Shown one piece after another: positions 56,451 to 64,000 of a stretch of DNA of 64,000 nt. The first letter of the stretch is position 1. Each line of letters begins with the position of its first letter. The stretch spans positions 44,053,687 to 44,117,686 of the forward strand of contig NC_052507.1 of NCBI RefSeq assembly GCF_014356525.2, written 5' to 3'. The notes beneath the pieces are model-generated. The model searched no databases, was not told where the DNA came from, and worked only from the letters and a program-made list of their open reading frames with translations. This DNA comes from Nilaparvata lugens. Taxonomy: Eukaryota; Arthropoda; Insecta; Hemiptera; Delphacidae. A program made the position numbers and the translations under genes.

Positions 56451-56513
56451 TCCGGCTCAAGTGTGGACCGTATGAAGAGAATTTTAGGATAGGATACGAA
56501 ATAGATTTGATCG

Positions 56514-56603
56514 ATGGCAGGATTACTTCGAACCTCTCGGTGTGGCATTTCTAAATCAGTGATAAGGAACGCATCAAAGTTATTTTATGATACCGGATCC
56601 AAG
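56514..56603 (+). CDS. First coding exon with mitochondrial-type presequence
   Basis: The ATG at 56514, in the context GATCGATGG, opens exactly 30 codons and ends at AAG|GTAAGC in phase 0. The peptide MAGLLRTSRCGISKSVIRNA followed by SKLFYDTGSK has several Arg/Lys, Ser and Leu, no acidic residue until the end, and an amphipathic pattern. That is the look of a mitochondrial targeting sequence. The mature protein begins in later exons not seen here. A matrix enzyme is likely, but I cannot name it. Confidence 0.55.
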
Positions 56604-57547
56604 GTAAGCTGTCCTATCATTGCTGTTGGTTGTACTAGGTCATAAGTTTACCTACACCCAAGTTGTAGTCTAATTATAGATCTGTTAAAATGGGCTCAGA
56701 TGGAACAGTTTTGTAGAGGTTAAAGAGGGTAAAATTTATTCAAGTCTATAATTTGAAACTTATTCATACAGATTATAATGTTGAGAATGCTGAATCAAAC
56801 CAGATAAATATAATCATGTGACAACCACTGCAGAATCACAGGAAAAATTATTTGTTCTTTGTGCGTTCTGTCATCTGACACTTTTATGATCATACTTCGT
56901 ATTCTTCCTACTTTCAAGTAGTAAGCTATTAGAATATAATGTTAGATGGCACAAGACGAGATTCGTAAGTACTTATATAATGTAAATAATAATTCTTAAG
57001 CTTTTATACAATCAGGTAAATTAATATTTTAATTTATGTACTTAACTGTGTCTTCAGTAATTGTTATTGTAAAATTTAAGTCTAACTGGAATTTGTAATT
57101 TATCATGATTCTGATATGTACTTGAGTTATAATTTTCTGTTTAGGAAACATGGTTGTCTTATAGAAAAAGTGATCTTTTCATAAAACCGTAAAATATCAA
57201 GCTGCCTATCTTATCAATATAAATGTTTTTGTTTTTGGCATGGATATTTGTTGCGAAGTTTGCTTCTGCTCTATGACTATGAACCTGTGAAGCTGCTGGA
57301 AATTATCCTGAATACAGAGCTCCGCAGGGCCAGCCACTTTTCTAATTTTTAACCTCTATAAATGACCTAGATTGCATCATAAACATATAAACACAAAATT
57401 GTCAAAAGAGATTGAAAACTTTGTCACATAATTGGCAAGAGCAGGCTACGTTAAGTATAGGCACAGAATACAAATATATAGCCTAGCTATATTATAGAAT
57501 ATTATATATTAATATTAAAGAAGTTTTCTCTGGTATAGGCTACTAAC
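56604..57547 (+). other. Intron of the presumed mitochondrial gene
   Basis: AT-rich sequence after a consensus donor and before the LINE. No second exon recognised. The LINE at 57548-62225 is probably inserted in this intron. Confidence 0.35.
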
Positions 57548-58143
57548 GTGGCTCCCCCAGAGATTGGAGTTATAGATGAAACATCGATGGCGATAGGAGA
57601 TTCCTTGATTGCGACAACATCGACACAGATAAAACAATCAAATAAAATTAAGGCAAGCATAACGGTGATCCCAGGTGGGATGATACAGGATGTAAGCAGA
57701 TTTATTGCAGGTCAGAAAACACCACCAAAGAAAGTTCTCCTACATGTTGGCGCAAATAATACCACGGGAGCAAAAACCCCAAATCATGTACTGCGCCCCC
57801 TATTATGGCGCAGTACATTTACTATTAACAATTGAAGCTGGCATGAAACCGATCATCAAACAAAATGGTTTGTGACCTCCATACTAGCCCGAGAAGACAT
57901 AAGTGAAAGATTCATTGAGAAACAAACAAAGCTTTAGAATTCATGTGCTATCAATTAAAAGCAAATTTTGTAGACAACACCAAAATGCTGAACATAAACC
58001 ACCTAGAATGGGATGGAGTTCACTTAAATGCAAAGGGGTCAGAGATACTGGCACGGCGAGTAATAGATGCACTAGCTGAGAAGGGAATTGAATACCAGGA
58101 ACGTTACCTAAACTACAGAATTACAGAACACAGATATAGCTAA
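57548..58143 (+). pseudogene. LINE ORF1 SGNH/GDSL esterase-like domain
   Basis: MAIGDSLIATTSTQIKQSNK carries the nucleophile block GDSL. VLLHVGANNT carries the Gly/Asn blocks, and after a broken segment WDGVHLNAKGSEILARRVID near 58010 carries the Asp-His block. All four SGNH residues can be seen, though in different frames. The first codon is GTG within an open frame, so the true start is missing. No coiled coil is preserved. Confidence 0.7.
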
Positions 58144-59009
58144 CACTTCTTATAATGCATCTAACAATTGACCGGAAAAAGGAAGAACAAAGAATGCAAT
58201 CATAGTCTACCATCTCAGAATTGTGTTCACTATAACCTTAGTGTCCGGTTTCCCATTAGGGAACTTTGGACTATATACGGCAAGGTGGAACTACCCTTGG
58301 GTCTCCCCACCATTCAAAGTCATACGCTAATAATAATAATCTCAATATACAGCGAGGCTTACAGAATAAAATGGAAAAACTACAGATAGAATTGAACCAA
58401 TGCTCACCTGATATAATAATCCTTACAGAACATGGCTTGAAACATGAGGAGCTCTTGAGTGATTAACAAATATCACTGGGTACACACTTGCTGCTGAGTT
58501 CTGTCGCAGAATTTACTTGTGGGGGGAGGTAGCAGTCTACAGAAAAATAACATTGTATCAAGCGTTGAAGAAGTAACCCTATCTGAACCATACAAGCCAA
58601 TGGAGAAAACATTTGAAACTATTGCTGTAAAAATAAAACTTAAATCACTGAAACTGTTAATAATAGGAACATACAGATCTCCTGATAATGAAACGGAAAA
58701 AGACTATATAAAAAGACTTGATGGCCTATCTATTACAGGAATATTCTGCTCAACATTATGAAATAGTTGTACTGTGAGACACAAATATAGACACCCTAAA
58801 GACCGACAAACAAACTTACAAGGACCCTAACAAGATGCTGACACAAAATGGTTGCTCTATCTATGACCTGCCTGCAACAAGAATCACACAAGCATCAGCA
58901 ACTAGTATAGATGGATGCTATCATAATGTTGAGAAGAAAAGAATTAAAAATGTCTAGGTTCTTCCAAATCAAATTTCCGACCACCATGCAGTATTGTGTA
59001 AAATAAATT

Positions 59010-59357
59010 ACAAACTCATTTTTCATCAGCTGTGCTTAGTGAGAAAAGTTGTGTGTATTTTTGGGTTCAATATTTTATAAAATAACTTGATTCATTCAAT
59101 ATGAAGTGATAATTAAGTGTCCTATTTAAATATAGCTTGGTGTTTTAATTTCTCTAAATTCAAAATGTTTAGCTTATATATATTTTTGGACAAAAATTAA
59201 ACTTGAACGTTTTACAGTAGAAACATAACCTATTTTTGGACATTTTATCAATAATTTATCAAAATTTGGGAATGGAATAGATTTGGGCCAAGCCTGTTGT
59301 TCCTTCCTAATCATATTTATATGATTTGTGGTTCTGTCCACGAATAAATGAACTTGA
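59010..59357 (+). repeat. Dispersed repeat with AATAAAT tail, copy 3, inserted in the LINE
   Basis: Shares ACATAACCTATTTTTGGAC and GGGCCAAGCCTGTTGTTCCT with the copies at 10330 and 43985, ending CACGAATAAATGAAC. The LINE coding sequence is interrupted here between its endonuclease and RT regions, so this is a later insertion. No clean target duplication. Confidence 0.65.
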
Positions 59358-60199
59358 CCGTTAAACCATCATATACAGATTTGCACGAAACTTCTCAAAG
59401 AAAAACCTGATTAGACTAAAAGTAAAACTTGGAGTGGTAAGCTGGCAGACGATGTTTGAGTCACTTCATTTGGATGATGAATACAGTTTCTTCTTAAGGA
59501 CAGTTCGCCAGAAAATTGATGAAGTAATGCCAAGAGAACCTAAAAAACTCGCAAAAACTATAAAACTCATATTCTGGGATAATAATACAATAAAACTGAA
59601 TACCAATGAATTAAACACTCAAGATAAGTATATACTTACAGGTTCACAGGAAGACAGGGACGTGTATGCTAGATTAAAAAAGAATATGACCTAGATGTTG
59701 CAAACAAGAAAAGGATGCAAACCCAAAGTATAGTGAACCAGGCAGAAAACTAATCGAAGTATTCTGGAGAATTAAAAATGAATAAAGAAAAGGAAATACA
59801 CTCGGTAAACACGAAAATATCTGATTATCCAAGAATATCAAAACAATCAGTGACCCATACCATGTCAGCAACATTAAAATGCCCAGTTCACACAACCTAC
59901 AACTAAGATTAGCACCGAAATAGAATCTACCTGTGGATGAAACCAGGAATAGAATTTGCCTATACTGTGGATGAAACCACAACGTTTGACCACTTCAAGC
60001 CCATATCAATCAAGGAACTACAAAATCTTTTAACAAAACTTGAAGCAAATAACTCGGCCGGTTTTGATGATATCTCAGGGATAATAATCAGATGCTGTGA
60101 GGATGAGCTGACTGCACCGCTTCTTTACATTGTGAACTCGTCAATCCAACAATCTACATTTCCACAAATCATGAAAATAGCCAAAATATACCCCAAGTA

Positions 60200-61126
60200 C
60201 AGGGTGGGGCAGAGCCGATTGACGAGTTTAGAAGGGTTATAAGTAATGGACCGTTCAACTTAGAAAAAAACTCTTTAATGGGTTCAATTCAGTTTGAAAT
60301 ATAGTTTTATTGTTAATTTTTCGAAAATTATATCAGTTAAATGGCGGCCATAAGCAGCAATATACTAATGTAGCGCATTTTTGAAGTTTTAAAACGCATT
60401 TTGGCACACTGCGATTGGTAAGGCTTTGATCTCTTCTCTGATTCGCTCCTTTAGTTCTTCCAAGGTGTGTGGGCGATCTTTGGAAACTTTATTTTTGAGG
60501 TAACACCATAGAAAAAGATCACATATGCTTAAATCGGGTGAGCGTGTCGGCCACCTCAAGTTCACCCTTTGTGAGATAAGCCGCCCTGCGAACATTTGTC
60601 TCAACACATTCATTGAAATACGCCCTGTGTGGGCTGTAGCTTCATCCTACTGAACCATATTTCTCCCGAGTCATGTTCCTCAGCAAGTTCTTCCAATTTG
60701 GGGCGCAAAAACGTTTTTAGCATTGTCACATAACGCTGGGATGTGACATTGACGGTGATGTTGCCATTATCAAAGAAGTATGGTCAGCACGCTCACCCGA
60801 TTTAAGCTATGCGATTTTTTTCTGTGACATTAACTCAAAAATAAAGTTTCCAAACATCGCCCTCACACCTTGGAAGAATTAAAGGAGCGAATAAGAGAAG
60901 AGCCTTACCAATCGCCGTGTGCCAAAATGCGTTCTAAAACTTAAAAATACGCTACATCAGTGTATTGCTGCTTATGGCTGCCATTTAACTGATATAATTT
61001 CAAAAAAATTAACAATAAAAACTATATTTCAAACTGAATTGTACCTATTAAAGAATTTTGTTCTAATTTGAACGGTTCATTTCTTATAACCATTCTAAAC
61101 TCGTCAATCGGCTCTGCCCCACCCTG
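60200..61126. mobile_element. Hairpin mariner-like derivative inserted in the LINE
   Basis: A 927-bp element with ends CAGGGTGGGGCAGAGCCGAT and its reverse complement, flanked by TA (60198-60199, 61127-61128). About 350 bp of the left half reappears inverted in the right half. Both arms carry the C-terminal coding part of the transposase: minus strand at 60389-60613 (RWPTRSPDLSICDLFLWCYL, RPHTLEELKERIREEIKALP) and plus strand near 60790-60930. It is a fold-back product of a Tc1/mariner-group element. The D of SPDL is kept, but no full enzyme remains. Confidence 0.85.
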
Positions 61127-62225
61127 TACAAAGAAGGTGACAAAGAGGATTCAAAGAACTACCGATAAATAGCTAACTCACCTACACCATCTAAAATAAT
61201 AGAAAGAGCTATCTATGATCAACTTATGTCACACCTGCATGGCAACAACTTACTGACTGATTTTCTTAGCATATATAAATGATCTTCCAGAAGAACTCGG
61301 AAATCAAAAAAGTCGCATTCCATTTGCTGACGACACAACAATACTAGTACCAACTGAGAGAGGCACCACAACTGAGACCACAATGAAGTCACCAACATCT
61401 GCAATAGATTGAAACTCACAATTTACAAAAACAAAACAGTTTACATAAATTTTACCCCATCCAATAATTCGAACGAGCAGATTAGTAATAGTATTGACTC
61501 ATTGAACCACAAAAAATTCCTAGGCATATTAATTGATAAGAATCTGAACTGACATGCTCACAAAGACGCCCTATGTAAAAAACTGTCGTCAGCAGTTCAT
61601 GTAATCAGAAGAATATGTAATATATCTGACGAAGGCACAGCTCTTGTGGCCTATCACTCACTCTTTGCCTCGTATCTAATATATGGTAACTGCCTGGGGA
61701 TCCTCAGCTCAAGCGAATCTAGTGAGGATACTCTGGGTACAAAAGAGGGCTATAAGAACCATACTGAGAGTTGACAGAATTGAGCACTGCAGAGTCCTTT
61801 TCGTAAAATACAAAATTCTTACACAGTTATAACCTGCCACACAGTTATAACCTGCCACAGTTATATCATTATTCATCCTGGAATCTATTATCCAAATGAA
61901 GAAATCAACCCAAGTGCTCAGTGCTCGGACCGACACAGCTACAACAATAGAAACAAACAGAAAATATACCTCCCACAGCACAGACTCCAGACCTACTGTC
62001 TCTTATGTACGCCGGACATCACCTCTACAACCAGCTGCCATATAGTTTAAAAAATATCCAAGACAGGAAAGCCTTCATCACGAAAGTAAAGCACTGCCTA
62101 AAGCAATAGATCATACTACAGCATGGACGAGTTTGTAGACTAGCACACCTACAGAAAGGAATAAATGACCCCTACAAAGGGAAGACGAAATGACGATTCC
62201 CACAGCCCTGGCTGCTGGTGAAGAC

Positions 62226-62542
62226 CACAAAAAAAGATCGGTATGCAATAGGTGTTCTACGATGTCTATATTCCTGGACCTCTCTCAAAAGCTATCTGGC
62301 TAAAGTGCATCCATCAGCAAGCTGCAGAGGAACCAAACCTATAGCAAGAAGATTTACTAATAGTCTTTCAATCGCAATAAAAAAAAATCACCCTCAGAGA
62401 GTGAAAGAGATTCTCCTGAAGAAATTCCCTAAGTCTTCTCTTTAAAACTGTCTTCGACAGACTCCTGAGCAAAACCGGCAGCTTGTCCAAAATTTTAACT
62501 GTCTGGTAGGGCCTTCTACAAAATTGTCGTTTTGAGACTTAC
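62226..62542. other. Overlapping open frames, no confident gene
   Basis: A plus-strand frame to 62445 (ending KNHPQRVKEILLKKFPKSSL) overlaps minus-strand open sequence over 62360-62515 (TVKILDKLPVLLRSLSKTVL). Each looks moderately protein-like. At most one is real, and neither is recognised. The minus one would need an intron of only about 27 bases to join the exon at 62543, too short to accept. Confidence 0.3.
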
Positions 62543-62630
62543 CGATTCAGAGACGATTTTTCGTCCAGTTTCCGGATGACATCGGCGATGTCATTGAAGC
62601 CTTTCACTCTTACCGACAACGACACAATTT
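62543..62630 (-). CDS. Candidate internal exon, unknown gene
   Basis: 88 bp on the minus strand between GGATTACAG and GTAAGT. It encodes IVSLSVRVKGFNDIADVIRK and then LDEKSSLN, entering with two bases and leaving with two. Borders are consensus, and the peptide has balanced, GC-richer coding character unlike its surroundings. No family is recognised. Open minus-strand sequence lies upstream at 62690-62910, but its frames conflict. Confidence 0.4.
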
Positions 62631-62689
62631 CTGTAATCCTGGCACATAGCAGGGCTTCACTACTATCATGATATAATTATGAGTAAAAA

Positions 62690-62910
62690 CGTCATATTTG
62701 TTCCCCATAACCATTCCAGTTGTTCCTTAAAACTTCCAACTCGCTTCTGAAGCACGAATTCTACTTTACTACCCAATTTCAAACTAACGAAATCATTTTC
62801 AAAATTGTCGATGCAAGAGCGATACCTTCCAACGACTCATTTGTCGTCAGGGGGCGAAACTGTTTTGTGAGTGTGAAAGCTGTTCCATATGATACCATGT
62901 AATTTCGACT
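62690..62910 (-). other. Minus-strand open stretches, possible exon relic
   Basis: Two overlapping minus-strand frames (MVSYGTAFTLTKQFRPLTTN, and later DFVSLKLGSKVEFVLQKRVG) meet near 62800 and look as if one frameshift separates them. The LKLGSKVEFVL part faintly recalls a cold-shock-domain strand, but this is too weak to name. A 60-codon plus-strand frame covers the same bases. Confidence 0.25.
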
Positions 62911-63289
62911 CTGGGCTATAATCTTGATGAGGAACAGTGCGGTAGGGCTAGGCTCAGGCTGCTTCTGATGCCATAGCTGGACATCACAGTATTATGTAGG
63001 CTAACACACACATATTATGAACATACCCACATATTATACCTCCTACAGTTATGGTTATGAACTAGAATAGGAAAGAACAGTCGGTTGTGGTTGCTATACA
63101 CAATATGTAACTTCTTGAAGAGACCAAGAATACGGATTATTACTAGTAGATGGTTGTGCAATGTTGCTAAAGTGAGGAAGAGGTATGCGATTTTGGATTT
63201 CGGCAAATCTATAAACACCTCTTCACCTGTCGCCTGTCCCAACATGATAATTGCTGAATGGATGCATTATTTTAGAAAACGATAAAGCA

Positions 63290-63310
63290 GTTTATATATA
63301 TATATATAAA
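63290..63310. repeat. TA microsatellite
   Basis: About nine TA units in TTTATATATATATATAT. Confidence 0.9.
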
Positions 63311-63440
63311 TTAAAACAGGAGACACGATATAAATAGATTGAAAACACTTAAACCTTACATTAGAAATGGGAGGAAAGGAAATTTTCGAAGACTGAGTCT
63401 CCTTCCTCAACCGAGCTGACTACAGTTTCAGGTGTGTGTG

Positions 63441-63637
63441 CAGCCATGGTAATACACCAAAGTTATTACACAAAATGTTAATAACTTAATATTTATAGAT
63501 TCTATTAGATTGAACGGAACTTGACAAACACATATGTTCATCATGTGTATGATAAGTTATGTTCAATCTAATCGAATCTATAAGGATTAAGTTATTAACA
63601 TTATTTTCTTAATAACTTTGGTGGAAACGCAGCTTTA
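63441..63637. mobile_element. Fold-back element with GCTGCGTTT..ACC end
   Basis: About 197 bp. The right end GGTGGAAACGCAGCTTTA is mirrored approximately by CAGCCATGGTAATACACC at the left. The arms share AAGTTATTA, TTAATAACTTAAT and ATAGATTCTATTAGATTGAA. The right end matches the repeat starting at 21732. Confidence 0.7.
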
Positions 63638-63739
63638 CGGATACTCCAGAATCAATATTCTCTAACCATTCTCATTTTACTCTATCAGACATTCTAACTT
63701 TCCTTTTATCTGCTTTATTATAATTATTTGCCTGGAGAA

Positions 63740-64000
63740 TCGAAACCCAGCCGAAATTGCAGATCCACAACACATTAGATGCGTATATCTGCAAGTCATG
63801 CATGACCAAGCGCGCATATGTGAAACAAAATCCGGAAAGGGCAATAGGAACATTCACACCGAACGAGTGCACTTGCTGGTTAAGTTCAGTGTGAACAGCT
63901 ACAGACAAGTCAAGACGTGTTTCAATGGCTCTTTACAGATTTTTTCGCGGCTTATGCATGATATGACGTGGACTTGCACATACATACACCACGCATCCAA
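63740..64000 (+). repeat. Dispersed repeat, related to 52956-53325, cut by window edge
   Basis: GGCAATAGGAACATTCACAC, GTGAACAGCTACAGACAAGT, GTTTCAATGGC and GGACTTGCACATAC align in order with the copy at 52956-53325. It continues past the right edge. Confidence 0.6.

Larger units (their letters stand above)
58310..62130 (+). pseudogene. LINE ORF2: endonuclease and RT, heavily broken
   Basis: The endonuclease starts NNNLNIQRGLQNKMEKLQ near 58325 and has PDIIILTEHGLKHEELL, then LLIIGTYRSPDNETEKDYI, and near 58975 ISDHHAVLCKI. The RT N-terminus is at 59434-60190 (FKPISIKELQNLLTKLEANN, FDDISGIIIRCCEDELTAPL). It resumes after the mariner derivative with SKNYR near 61155. A deletion then joins HLHGNNLLTD directly to LSIYINDLPEEL near 61265, removing several RT motifs. 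The catalytic PFADDTTILVPTERG near 61320 remains. The C-terminus runs to about 62100. Not functional. Confidence 0.7.
57548..62225 (+). mobile_element. Esterase-bearing LINE, decayed and twice interrupted
   Basis: The order is ORF1 esterase domain, endonuclease, RT and 3' UTR, related to the copy at 44490-45660. It has many stops and frameshifts, an internal deletion in the RT, a dispersed repeat inserted at 59010-59357 and a mariner derivative inserted at 60200-61126. The 5' end is truncated within ORF1. The 3' UTR resembles that of the related copy (GACGATTCCCACAGCCCTGG). Confidence 0.75.

Noticed and set aside
62507..62542. 27-base intron joining the exon at 62543 to open sequence downstream
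   Set aside because: Far below the minimum workable size of a spliceosomal intron.

Overview
The window looks like a piece of insect nuclear genome, probably hemipteran and possibly a planthopper. It is very AT-rich, host coding sequence occurs only as short exons with GT-AG borders, and most of the rest is transposable elements and their decayed remains. The planthopper suggestion rests on remembered repeat families and is an inference. There is one 100-base run of N (22549-22648), no CRISPR and no bacterial-type operon. I found no convincing tRNA or rRNA gene.

Layout. 1-180: possible TATA promoter and first exon of a gene running off the left edge. 1.4-5 kb: two broken LINE fragments and a decayed mariner, all on the minus strand. 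5.2-10.3 kb: a nearly full-length CR1-like LINE whose ORF1 carries an SGNH/GDSL esterase domain, broken by frameshifts. 10.3-12 kb: short dispersed repeats. 13.5-14.5 kb: the last two exons of a DALRD3-like gene, with a MITE just downstream. 15.6-19.4 kb: a complete, compact Ty3/gypsy-type LTR retrotransposon with identical 136-bp LTRs, a 5-bp target duplication, one intact 1159-codon gag-pol frame and no visible tRNA primer site. 20-25 kb: nested fold-back repeats and MITEs. 25.1-29 kb: a 5'-truncated LINE split by an apparently intact pogo-like transposon. 31.5-38 kb: a second LTR element on the minus strand that keeps only a gag-like frame and has itself split a small secreted-peptide-like ORF. 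38-48 kb: exons of an unrecognised minus-strand gene, interleaved with a MITE, tandem repeats and two LINEs. 49.1-51.8 kb: a THAP/P-element-like transposase with one stop and one frameshift. 54.7 and 56.5 kb: first coding exons of a THAP-domain gene and of a probable mitochondrial protein. 57.5-62.2 kb: another esterase-bearing LINE, interrupted by a dispersed repeat and by a hairpin mariner derivative. 62.5-64 kb: a candidate minus-strand exon, a fold-back element and a dispersed repeat.

How it fits together. Only two elements look able to produce their own proteins: the compact LTR element and the pogo element. The LTR element is the most interesting object. A 16-nt segment inside its LTR is perfectly complementary to the 16 nt that begin 2 nt after the 5' LTR, where a tRNA primer site would normally lie. 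That is the arrangement expected for self-primed reverse transcription of the Tf1 type. The host genes are represented only by partial exon sets, because introns here are long and filled with elements.
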